Of a DNA stretch of 64,000 nucleotides, positions 28,455 to 41,400 are shown in pieces. Where the stretch lies: positions 378,271 to 442,270 of the forward strand of contig NMRA01000070.1 of NCBI GenBank assembly GCA_002633005.1, given 5' to 3'. The notes below the pieces were generated by a model. The model was not told where the DNA came from and made no database searches. It saw only the letters and a list, made by a program, of their open reading frames with translations. The first letter of the stretch is position 1; each line of letters starts with the position of its first letter. Source of the DNA: Phoronis australis. Taxonomy: Eukaryota; Phoronida; Phoronidae. Both the position numbers and the translations under genes were made by a program.

Positions 28455-28860
28455 GGGCCCGGGGGTCTCTAATCTTTGTACTTGAAACGAACTCGAAACT
28501 ATTTTTGGCAATTTCTCTGCTCCTTTTGTGCGAACTTAAGATAATTGGTTATCAGACTGTGCTCGAATACATTATAGTTTATGCATTGGAGTTTCTAGTT
28601 CAAGTTTGCCCTTGAAGACCCTTATATTCGTGTCGCAAACTCGAGTAAAAACTCGAAATTTCGAGTTCAAACTTTGTTGCTTTAATATTGGGTTTACAAA
28701 CTGTGAACTAAGGGCAATAAATTATCTACGTAAGTTATTGTGTACTCGAGCATAGAATAATAGACACTTATCTTGAGTTCGCCCAAAAGTAGAGAAGAAA
28801 ATGCCAAACCTAATTTCGAGTTCCATTTCGAGTAAAAAGATTGGAGACCCGCCGGGCCCA
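28455..28860. repeat. Terminal-inverted-repeat element, family A, copy 2
   Basis: Near-identical to 2-404 over its whole length, with the same GGGCCC inverted ends. It lies about 0.6 kb upstream of the LTA4H first coding exon. The high identity suggests recent activity of the family. Confidence 0.85.
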
Positions 28861-29134
28861 GGGCTCTCACGGCCGGCAGGCCTATACATCAAACACTGGT
28901 AGTTGACAAATGTTATCTTGCATTTTGACCAGTCTTCTTTATGTTTCTCCGGTTTCTTGTCTTGACGAGCACGTGCCCTCTAGTCTCCCAGTTCCGGTGT
29001 CGTGTCCAATAATGCATCCTGCCCAACTATGGTTCCAATGATCATCTCCCCACGACTTGACGACGCCGAGTTTTGTTGCTGTCATTTATGGATAGGTGGC
29101 GCTTCATTCAATCCAGCGTGCCAAATCGCTTGGC

Positions 29135-29225
29135 CTATTGGCCTACGTCTCGCTGGTTCCCTGCGTGCCGCTAGGTGGGGCGGTAGCTGCTGGCTGGGCT
29201 AAGCACGCAGGGAGCCAGCGAGGGC
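29135..29225. promoter_or_regulatory. GC-rich inverted repeat upstream of LTA4H
   Basis: The arms CTCGCTGGTTCCCTGCGTGC and GCACGCAGGGAGCCAGCGAG pair almost fully around a loop of about 35 bases containing GCTAGGTGGGGCGG. It lies 225-315 bases before the LTA4H ATG, in the likely promoter or 5' leader. Function is inferred from position only. Confidence 0.4.
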
Positions 29226-29450
29226 CTACGGGCGACAAGTGTGCATCGAACTTGTGAAAGTTTTAGTAAAATAACAGGTACAAATATTTGATGGTAAATC
29301 ATTTTTGTATACATGTTATAAGAAGAATTTATTAATTTTATTACAACTGTGCAAATGATCTGTTTTCAAACTCGAAATACCTGTGCACGAATATCAGCTG
29401 TAGTTTTGAGAATTACCGCTAGAGCGACAGTTGACCAAAGAAAGTACAAT

Positions 29451-32400
29451 ATGACTGCCGACAAGAATGCTCGAAGCTCTCTTGATCCCAGCTCGTTTTC
29501 GCGTCCGGACGAATGCAAGTGCTCTCATATTCATTTGAAGCTCGCAGTTGACTTCTCAAAGAAGGTTCTAAAGGGTAGAGCAGTCTTGGATTTCGAGAAA
29601 CAAGTCTCCAATGTTGGACATGTGGTAAGCTTTCGCAGTTTCGTTCTTCCTAGTTCCTAGTTTCTATTCTTAATTTCATTTTCTCGACTCTTGCTTCTGA
29701 AGTTGGTATGCGACTCTTGTCTTCATTACGGTACGTAGATAGCGCCACCAGGTCATGGTTGTCCTTAAGTATTGGGAACGTTTTGATAGTTTCAAGTAAA
29801 AGTTTAAGCCAGGTTAAGTTCCACAAGGTTTATCAGTAGCTCTGTGTCTGAACACCGTACCTAACCTAACCGAAGACGAAGTGAGCATTAGTTATCTGTT
29901 CGGGCGACTATGTTTCTGCCCTGTTTTAGTCATGGGAAGTAAAGAATTGTCAACCCCCCTTGCCTATGCCTGGCTACAGGCTTCACAAATGAGACATCTA
30001 ACTGAAACCCGGCATTATTTTTCAGGTTCTTGACAATCGAGATTTGGTCATCCATGCCGTGAGGGATGACTCCTCTGGACAGAAACTTGCTTTTGAAGTG
30101 GGAGAATCAACAGGGTTTGGGTCTAAGATAGTCATCAAGTTACCTGCCGTGCAGGATAAAAGGTATAACTGTACTATTTGGCTGACATCAAGTTGGGCAG
30201 AGTACTTTTTGCAGAATAGGTTGTCGTTAAGATTTTTCATTATAAGTTTACAGTGCATACTATCAATGATTTGAGGCACGGGATACAGTTAAAAGGGTTA
30301 AAAAATCAAACATGCAAAATGGCATGATAAAAAAGAACAGTGAGTCAAATAAAAATAGGATAAATAAATCTATGTGGGATGACGGTGCATGCAGTTTAAA
30401 AGAGGAGTTTTAAGTGATGATATGAAAGACATGAGAGAGGGAGAAAGAAAGGACAATTTTGCTGTCAAAGGGTGTTAACGTTAGTATGTGACTTTTTTGA
30501 TTTTGTGTTCTGGGACAACTTGAGCAGGTACAGCATATTTCCTAAGTTTCGGTTTTCTAGACACTGCTGTTCAATGTGGGTGATTTTAGCCTTTGTGACT
30601 TAGAGGCAGATTTTGTGTCTGTTTCGCTGTTGAATTCTAAACCGAAATGCTTTGGAGTTTAAGAACATTTCCACGCTCGTCCAATCATGAATTATTGCCA
30701 AACAAGGCAGAAACTCAAATCAGGCAATGTGTACATTTGCTATTTTCAAATTTTGGAAAATTAGGTTGAGCCAAACTGAAGAAATTCGGAAACGTTTCCT
30801 TGAGCTGCTGATGGTTTTGGTGTTACTGAAATTTAGTCTTATCACAGTAAGTGATGTTATGAGTCAGATTTTGCGTGCTTAAGTGGCTTCATTCTTTTTT
30901 TGTCTTTTGCAACTAAAAATTGAAAAAATGTTGTTTTAACTAGATATACTCTCTATTCTTTCTGCAGCTTCAAGGTTTGCATTGATTATGAGACCTCACC
31001 TGACAGTACTGCCCTCCAGTGGTTGACACCAAAACAAACCCTGGGTAAAGTTCACCCGTATCTGTTTAGTCAATGTCAACCTATTCACGCTCGCAGTATG
31101 CTGCCATGTCAGGACACCCCGGGCTTTAAAGTCACTTACACGGCAGAGGTAAGGCAATATAGTACTGAGGATATTAAAGGTAAAAGTCAACATTTGTTAA
31201 ATAACTTGGTCGTGATTTTATCTAGTCAGTTTCTTACATGCCGTCAAAGAGAAAAATGAGCATTACCTCGACTAGAAATTTTTAACCACTATTGACTATT
31301 GACTGCCATCTTCCTTGGTAGTGATTACCACCAGATGGAGCTCTTGAAAATAGTACGTTGTAAATAAGGCTTAAGCGTAGTGGTTATTACTGAGGAAGGT
31401 GACAGCCAGCCATCGAAAATTTCTAGAGGTAGTTCTTATTCTTTTTCTATTGGATGACTAGTAATAAACTGACTATAAAATGTCAATATTTTTTGGTTTT
31501 GTTTTTTCTAAAATGCAAATAACACATTGTTTTAAATGACTACTAGAGTTACATTATTACTGAATGGTAGTCCTAACTCCTAACCTTGACTTTGTTCTTA
31601 ACGAATTCCTCCTAAGCAACGTTAGCAAATTTTTATATACCGTTTATCAATATTGTTGCATCTGATTTCCCTACATGAATCTGTAAATATTTTTGTTTTT
31701 ATATATCTGTAATAGCATGTCTAAGTATTGGAATACTTATTTTAGATACTACTTAATTGTATATATCTCTATGTATATAAGTTTCATTTATGAATTGTTT
31801 ACAACCCAGATATAATGCNGCTGCTGATGGTTTTGGTGTTACTGAAATTTAGTCTTATCACAGTAAGTGATGTTATGAGTCAGATTTTGCGTGCTTAAGT
31901 GGCTTCATTCTTTTTTCGTCTTTTGCAACTAAAAATTGAAAAAATGTTGTTTTAACTAGATATACTCTCTATTCTTTCTGCAGCTTCAAGGTTTGCATTG
32001 ATTATGAGACCTCACCTGACAGTACTGCCCTCCAGTGGTTGACACCAAAACAAACCCTGGGTAAAGTTCACCCGTATCTGTTTAGTCAATGTCAACCTAT
32101 TCACGCTCGCAGTATGCTGCCATGTCAGGACACCCCGGGCTTTAAAGTCACTTACACGGCAGAGGTAAGGCAATATAGTACTGAGGATATTAAAGGTAAA
32201 AGTCAACATTTGTTAAATAACTTGGTCGTGATTTTATCTAGTCAGTTTCTTACATGCCGTCAAAGAGAAAAATGAGCATTACCTCGACTAGAAATTTTTA
32301 ACCACTATTGACTATTGACTGCCATCTTCCTTGGTAGTGATTACCACCAGATGGAGCTCTTGAAAATAGTACGTTGTAAATAAGGCTTAAGCGTAGTGGT

Positions 32401-35400
32401 TATTACTGAGGAAGGTGACAGCCAGCCATCGAAAATTTCTAGAGGTAGTTCTTATTCTTTTTCTATTGGATGACTAGTAATAAACTGACTATAAAATGTC
32501 AATATTTTTTGGTTTTGTTTTTTCTAAAATGCAAATAACACATTGTTTTAAATGACTACTAGAGTTACATTATTACTGAATGGTAGTCCTAACTCCTAAC
32601 CTTGACTTTGTTCTTAACGAATTCCTCCTAAGCAACGTTAGCAAATTTTTATATACCGTTTATCAATATTGTTGCATCTGATTTCCCTACATGAATCTGT
32701 AAATATTTTTGTTTTTATATATCTGTAATAGCATGTCTAAGTATTGGAATACTTATTTTAGATACTACTTAATTGTATATATCTCTATGTATATAAGTTT
32801 CATTTATGAATTGTTTACAACCCAGATATAATGCTTCGCGGTTTCTGGGTTTGNCAGTACTGCCCTCCAGTGGTTGACACCAAAACAAACCCTGGGCAAA
32901 GTTCACCCGTATCTGTTTAGTCAATGTCAGCCTATTCACGCTCGCAGTATGCTGCCATGTCAAGACACCCCGGGCTTTAAAGTCACTTACACGGCAGAGG
33001 TAAGGCAATATAGTAGTGAGGATATTAAAGGTAAAAGTCAACATTTGTTAAATAACTTGGTCGTGATTTTATCTAGTCAGTTTCTTACATGCCGTCAAAG
33101 AGAAAAATGAGCATTACCTCGACTAGAAATTTTTAACGACTATTGACTATTAACTGCCATCGTCCTTGGTAGTGATTACCACCAGATGGAGCTCTTGAAA
33201 ATAGTATGTTGTAAATAAGGCTTAAGCGTAGTGGTTATTACTGAGGAAGGTGACAGCCAGCCATCGAAAATTTCTAGAGGTAGTTCTTATTCTTTTTCTA
33301 TTGGATGACTAGTAATAAACTGACTATAAAATGTCAATATTTTTGGTTTTGTTTTTTCTAAAATGCAAATAACACATTGTTTTAAATGACTTAGTCGTAT
33401 TGAAATGACGTAGTAAAGAAATTCAGTTTCAAGCGTTGAAAGCGGGGCCCCTCCTATAGTATTATAGGTCCACCCATCCTTTGGCCTTCTTCAGGCGGGG
33501 TCCTCTAAATTAATATTGAGATTTTGCTGACGTTATTTCACTAAGAACAAGTCAGTTAAAATAATAAGCTGGTAAATCTTCGTTTATGTCTCGTAGTTGC
33601 TAATTAACCTGATGCTTTTGTCAAAACCTGTTTTTTTATCCATACCACTTTGTGTTACAATTCTGTCTCAAATTTTTCTTTACTCAGATTAGAGCTGACA
33701 TTTTCTTATTGTTCAACACCAGCCTCAATAAGTTTGCTTCACTTAGTGTATCATTTTATGCGTCAAGCATGTCCTCAAGCAGTAAAAGAATATTTTCTGA
33801 TTGTCTTATTTTCAGATTTCTTGCCCGAGAGAGTTGACTGCATTGATGAGTGCGGTGCGCCAGACATCTTCACCGCACCCCTCGGATTCATCGCTAATGG
33901 TTACCACATTTGAACAAAAGGTTCCCATACCCACCTACCTGATTGCCATTGTGGTTGGAGCGTTAGACTCCAGGTAAGGAAACTTTGACTTTATTCCCAG
34001 ATTCGGCTGCATAAATTGTGCATTCAGGAGAATTTTTAGTGTGAGGTCACTTCCACAAGATGCAAGGCAGATTTTTGTTTGATATCATTCATTACTTTTC
34101 AAAATGGCTAACTTGCTCAAAGTTGTGCCATTCAGAACTGGTTGAAATGAAAGTTTACCAACACCTCAACACACGTGGTCATATTGTCTTTAACTGAAAC
34201 CTTTGTTATATTAGCCAATAATTAACTTTTGAATTCAGTTGTTTATAAGCCAATTGTCTTTTTATTGTAAAATGACTTGTTCATCTCTGCGTACAGTGTA
34301 CGCAAAATGATCAAAATTCAGTATCCCCATTATGAAATGACTTTCTAAAAGCAGTTTAAGGTGGTGTTGTCGTAATATCATTTCTTAAATCAGTTGGTCT
34401 ATTTACACCAGCCTCCAGGTTATATACATTAACACGATGGCCGGTCATTTCACTGACCATCTAAAGGTGGCCTGAGAAATGACCAATGGAAACATCGTAT
34501 TCTCATCATAATAGATAATGACCCATCACGACCTGTCATTCCTTCTACTATAATGGTGAATTTATGCCATCATGACATTTCATTTTCCTTGCACTCAGTG
34601 ATTGCCAAGGGAATTCTGCATCATTTTTGTCTTATTATTTTTGGCGCCTACTGTGGAATGAAAATCACACATTGGGATCTGCACTCTTCCTCAGTTGAAT
34701 GTCTTTGTACTCTAGATGGTACAGTATGTTTTAGAAATGAAGTGTAATACAAATATTAGATGTTATTCTGTCCATCAGTCACTAGGTGGCGACACCATAT
34801 CCACCATGTGTGTGCTCGCCAAGGACTGCCAAACAACATGTTGTGGAAGTCATTGACATGTTGTGAGTCTGCTCAAAAATAGTTCGGCAAAGAGACAAGT
34901 TACGTGTAAGGGAAGCAGAAGAAACTAAGTCAAGTTATCAAAAACAGAAATGGCATTGGTTTTGATGTCCGATATTACAAAATAATGAAAATATCCGCAT
35001 TTGGTAATATGTGGCTATAACTGGCCAGATATGTATATAAGAAAATACTCGCTAGTGTTGACCTACGAAGTAAATGTTTTGTGCTCTTATTGTAGAGACA
35101 TTGGGCCAAGGTCTAAGGTGTGGTGTGAGAAAGAGATGGTTGATGCGTGTGCTTACGAATTTGCTGAGGTGAGTGGATTGCTTCAAGTATGATCATTTAT
35201 GTATAATGCACTTATGGTAAAACAGTCTAGGTACCCGTTGTCAAAGGTTGTATACCCCCCCCCAACCTAGCCATGGCGGTAATAAGCATGTGATTGTAAA
35301 TCCAAAGCTATTTGTGAGATCTTAACATTAAACTTGTAATGTTAGTTTGTGTTCACATTTGGCGACCATCTGCATCCATAAATTGTCAGCATAGTGACAA

Positions 35401-38400
35401 AAATATCATGTGCAATGATTTTAGCTGGCACTGAGCATTTCACCTTTAATGGCATGGACTTCTAGGTAGAGTTCAGTAATAATAGGACCTATGCTAGGAG
35501 CTCTTTAAAAGTCAACAATTTGCGAGATTACGTTAGATATTGTCGTGTTTTTTAAGTGAGAACACGTGATTTTGGCTATAGTAGATTTTTCCAGTCGCAA
35601 GACAGCTACTAAACTCTACACTGGTCTCTCTGTCATCTTAAATAGATAGGCCGAAAATCAGTGAAGTAATGTTAACATGATGGCAATATTTGAGAGAAAC
35701 TATGCATTATTCATTGTTATGCGCCCACATATTTATATGTGGACGCATTATGCCGTCATCTGCAGCCGTCCGTCCGGGCGGCGTCCGGCGTCCGCTGCTC
35801 TATCTCCAAAACCCTTTGACATACATTTATGAAATTTGGCACATATGTTCCATTCATGAATAAAACGGACGGATCCGACTACTGGTGTGCCTCCTAGTGG
35901 CAATTTTAGTTTTTTACGCTTACCTTTGTATCTTCAAAAGTCTGTACGGATTTTCATGAAATTTGGTATGTAGACACCTATTAGTGAGATGACACTATCC
36001 TCCCGTTTTTGGATGGATTCGACGTAGTTTGCGCCACCTAGTGGCCTTTTTTACTGTTTTCGAGTCTGTTTTTTGCGTCCACCCTTCTAAACCAAACTGC
36101 TGAAAGGATGATTGTGAAAATTGGCATGTATGTGCTTACTATGAAGAGGACGGTTGACGATGATTTTCCGACGATTTTGACTACTGTGGCACCTCCTAGT
36201 GGCAATTTTGTTTTTTTTTGCGCCTATGGCTGTATCTCCTAAACCGTTCGCAGGATCTTTACCTAATTTAGCAAGTGTATTTATATGATGTTGACTACGT
36301 ATGACAATGACTTTCAGACAGATCTGACTACTGCTGTGCCCCCTAGTGGCAATTTTATTTTTTTACGTTTAACTCAGTATCTTCAAAGGTTCTCAACAGA
36401 TTTTCATAAAATTTTGAATATAGGCATATATTGGTGAGATGACACTATCTTCCTGTTTTTGGATGGTATTTTGCACCACCTAGTGGCCATTTTTGCTGTT
36501 TTCAAATCTTGTTTTTGGTGTCCACCCCTGTATCGACCAAATCATTTGAAAATTGGCATATATGTTCTCAGTGTGAAGACGACCTTTGATGATGGTGACT
36601 GACTACTGTGGTGCCTTCTAGTGGTAGTTTTGTTTTGCGCCCATAGTTGTATCTCTTAAACCCACTGCAGGATCTTTACTGAATTTAGTAAGTGTATTTA
36701 TATGAAGATAACAACAGACGACGACGACTTTCAGGCGGATCCAACGGACACTGTGCCCACTAGTGGCAATTTCATTTTATTCTGTTTTCCTTTGTTTCTC
36801 TGAAGTTCCTTGACAGATTTTTATGAAATATGGCATGTTCCTGTTTTTGGATGGATTGTATGTTTTTGCGCCATCTAGTGGCCATTTTTATGATATAAAT
36901 AAATAACCCTAAAAGCACACCATTTGCAATACATTTGTGGGCGCATTTCAACGCTCCGCGTTGCTCTTGTTGTCTGATGGCTTTAACAAGTAGTCGGGTA
37001 TTCAGAAATAAGATTCAGTCAATCTCCTGCTGATGGAAGTCCCGGCTGAGACCAAGCAAGTGACATATCTTCATTTTATCTGGGATTTGTGCATGGATTT
37101 TTTTTTCAAGTAATATAGACTTGTTGATGGAGACTGGCAAAAGTTCTTTAATAAGGCAAAAGTAGTTGCTGAAGTTGTTGTTTTTAGAGTTTTCAATGGC
37201 TTACAATATTGTTGAGAGGGTTCAAAATATTTCTGTTTGTGCTCTACAATACAGATCATGCTTACAGGAAACTCAGTAAACTTTTCTTAAAAGTTGTATT
37301 TTGTGAAATTTTGTTTGTCCATCATGTTGTGTTCTAAACTGAAGAAAATCACATTGGTTTGTTTATTTGATGCATGTTGAGTTCTTGTGTTATGAATACT
37401 TTAGAATCTATATTTTAACGATTGCCAGATTGTCTCTCGTCTGCACTTCAACTTCTATGGTATTCAATATCTAATTTTCAAAGTTACATTCCTGAATATT
37501 TTTTACTCAGTCACATATTAACCATCACTGTGTCCTGTGCCTTGATGTGTGGAAAATTCCCTACATAAGAAGAATTGTTAAAACACCAATTTGTGCTTAC
37601 AGACGGAGACAATGTTGAAGACTGCTGAGGATATATGCGGCCCGTACGAGTGGGGAGTTTACGACGTTCTTGTATTACCGCCGTCATTCCCTTATGGAGG
37701 CATGGAGAACCCATGTTTGACGTTTGTCTCCCCGACGTTAGTGGTGAGTCATAAATAATGAGCAATGTTCGCCCTCCACTTCCAAATCATAGGGGTCCAT
37801 GTGCCCACCTTCCAGAGTTTTCAGTGTTCATTTCAATATCTGGGGGTTTGTGGGCCCACCTACCGAAGTTTTCAGTGTCGTTATCAATATCTGGGAGTCT
37901 GTACACGGCCTGGGGTCTGATTTTTGTACTCAAAATCAAACTCAAAATTATTTTGGTCATTTTATGTTCTGCTTTAATTGTGCAAACTCAAGAAAAATGT
38001 CTATTATTCAGCGTTTGAGTGTATTATTGTTAACTCATATGAGTTTCTAGTCCATGTTCACATTTGTCCCCTAGATTCGGTCTGCAATCTCAAATAAAAA
38101 CTCAAGATTTCGAGTTCAGACTTGAACTTAAAGCCAACTTTAATGATGATGTCATCAAGTGCATTAGACAGTCATCCACATAAGCCATAAACAGACGTCT
38201 ATCTTAAGTTTCATTAGCTGTAGAATGGAAATGCCAAACAATAATTTCTAGTTTGATTTCAATTACAGAGATTAGACTCTGCACCCAGTTATTTGTTCAC
38301 TAGTACATAATGATGCATAGATTATATTGGAAACTAAGATCCATAAAAATATAAAAAGGTAAGACAAAGATGTCAGGTTAATTTTTGGTAAGATTATCTT

Positions 38401-41400
38401 GTTTTAGTTAAAAGCATTTCAGACAAGTTTGTTTATTGATTACAGGTTGGTGACAGGTCTCAGGCAGATGTGGTGGCTCATGAGATCACACACAGCTGGA
38501 CTGGCAACTTGGTCACAAATAGGAACTTTGAACACTTCTGGTACGTACTAACAGATGTGATGTTTCAGTTAGCAAACAGTAGTCATCTTCAGACTGAAGA
38601 CTTAATTGTTTACTCAATAGTAATGTTTCTAAAAGCCTCATAGAACACTAATTGGGTCATGTTGAAAGCGGGGATCTCAAACCATAATGATGTGAGTTTG
38701 AGGTGGCAAATCAAGTAATGCAAGCTGTCAGTGATCGCCTCTTCATCCATAGTGTATATCCTGTAAAATTAGAAATGCTGACTCAACATATTGAAAACTT
38801 AAAATATTTCGCTTCATATGAGGAACCAAAACCTGTTGAGTCGTGTCATTAGAAACTTTGTGACTGGCAAAAGAGAGAAGTCAATTAGATTGCAGTTATT
38901 GACAATTAAAACTTTCATGCTCAGGTCTGTATGTTTTGTGTTTTAGTTATGTATAAAGTTTGTATGTGACAAGTTCAACTGTTGCCTATTCTTCACGGAA
39001 CATAATGGCATGATAGTGTTGATCTCTGTTTAGCACAAAGCAGATGCAATTGCCATGGAGATTGATAAGAAACTAAATGGGAATTTTATTGAATTCAGTG
39101 TGAGGTCATGGGATCAAGGATACCTACACCAAAGTTTGGTAAAACCTCTATAAAATTCTCAAACAGGATTTCCGAGACAACTTGCATTCCTAACTTTTTA
39201 TGGTTGCATTATGGATTGAGTGGTGTTCAGCCACCCCAAGTTTATTCTAATCTTAGGTTGGCAATTTAGTACCTCTCGAGATGGCGCTAGTTGTGAACCT
39301 CAAGTGAGATTGCTTTCGACGTACTTCGTATAACAACACAGTCTCTCTAAGTTAGGTAGTGATACCGAATATTGTGTTTCAGGCTAAATGAGGGTTTTAC
39401 CGAGTTTGTCGAGAGGAAGATAGTCGGAAGGATGTTTGGAGAGCCAAGCAAATACTTCTCCTTCATAGGAGGGTGGAAAGCTCTGGTGTATGCTGTAGGT
39501 ATTGCTAGTTTGAGTGGGTAGTAAAATCACCGTATCCTTATATTATGTCATTTTTCCTCATAGTCACTGTATGTGCCCACACCTCATCGCTGTGTAAAAC
39601 CACAAATCAAACACTAGTTAATACTGAGCATTTGTTTTGTCAGATTTCCTGTCATTTCTAGTTGTTGAAATCATGAATCATTTACTTTTCCCATATTGGG
39701 CTGAATTCTCTATTTTTTTGTTGATATTCTGCCCGCGATTCAAACAAATTTACCATGGGGAATGTGAAAAGTGTCTAGTTTTTCTTTTCAGTTTTTCATG
39801 TACGAGATATATTGTACAATCTCTTCATGCTCTTAAGTAGTTTGGATGGGATTATTTTTGAAACTGCAAATGTGCTGTTATGAAGGTGCCAACTATAACT
39901 ATGCTGTCTCGCAAACAGTTGTTTTGAAAAATGTCTCTAACTTTGATATCCAGGTGACCATTCCAAGAAAACTTACTTAGCTAAGACAAATCTTAAATTT
40001 GTGTCAATTTTAAGATAAAACTTCAATTTGTTTGAAGTCTGTTCCAAGGAAGTGATCTTACGTTTTTTAATAGTTTTGCCTTAAGTTCGACTAACTTACC
40101 AGATGTGGAAGTTTGAAGGTTTGAAAGTTGAGACAAATCTTAAGTAAAAAATGATCTTAAGTCAGTTTCTAAAATGAACTTAAGTCAGTCTCTTGGAACA
40201 GACTCCAGACCCCATACTATTCTTTCGATGATGTCACAGTGATTGTATCAAAAAGATAGGAAAGTGTAATCAAAGCTGCTACAAACCTAGCTGCTGTCAA
40301 AAACAGCTTTTCTTTAAGGTCACTCGAAGTGTAATATTGGTCTCGCATTATTCGTTTTGGAGATTTGAAGTGATTGCTGGCCTTGGATTAAACTGTGTTA
40401 GGTGCAGACCAAGCTCTAAAATGTGGCTCCACCTGTGGGGTTATTTGTGCACTGAGCCTGGCCTACAGCATTAACTAACTGCATGTTCGTCCCGAGTCCA
40501 AAAATCGCTTTTAAGTAAGGAACAAGTAGAAACCATTTATTAAACAGTCATCTAAATCTGAAATTTTAGTTTTTGACAGATGCGTTCATCACTGCTCTGA
40601 GTTCAAGCCTTCAACTTTGTTCTTCCGTCTTAAGTTCACTTTTCTCTTGTAGGTCAACGTCACCCTGGCGAAGACGCCAGAACTCAGCGCCCTCTGTCCG
40701 TGTCTGACGGACATTGATCCTGACGACGCGTTCTCAGCCGTGCCATATGAGAAGGGCAGCAATTTTCTTCTTCATCTGGAACAGCTACTGGGAGGACCAG
40801 GTAAAGTGTTGACTATTGCATGCACACACCCAGCCGGCAAAGTGGGCAAAAAGGTCCTCCTCTGAAACAAAAATTCAGAAAAAAAGTATACAAGTGAGAC
40901 AAAAGTCCACTGAAAAGGCAGGAACTAGAAAAATTTGGCGAATGCACAATTCATAGCTCTAAATGTACCCTTTGAATCTAAGTACAAGGTCCACATTCTC
41001 AGAAATTTGACCCCCCCCCCCATGCGCACATGTCCTGTTAACGATTTCCATTTCAACGTAGTACGAATTTTGGGTTATGTTTACTCTTGCTCCAAAATAC
41101 ACAAAAATTATATGTGATTTTTGCCAGTGAATGTTGTTTTGGTCATTTGTAAACATGTCTGCTGTGTCTGTCATGGGATTACACGTCATTCATCAATCGT
41201 ATTTGACAGAACAATTCTCATGTGAAGCAAATGTGGGAAAAATGTTTTTGTTGTATTTTGTGTCTTTTTAGAGGTGACACTGTTTTTTCAACAAAAGTGC
41301 AATATTGTTTTTACCATAACAGTTTATTGACGCTAACGAAGTATGGCTATTTGACACATTCACACGCATACGCACACACGCACCCACACACATGCGCGCA

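Noticed and set aside
30968-33000. Mutually exclusive or tandem exons in LTA4H
   Set aside because: Introns are as alike as the exons, the joints are single Ns, the third copy lacks the exon start, and 181-base exons in tandem would break the frame.
39383-39498. LTA4H exon 8 ending at the GTAG|GTATT donor
   Set aside because: That donor puts exon 9 out of frame. GCT|GTAGGT at 39494 keeps the frame and the family alignment.
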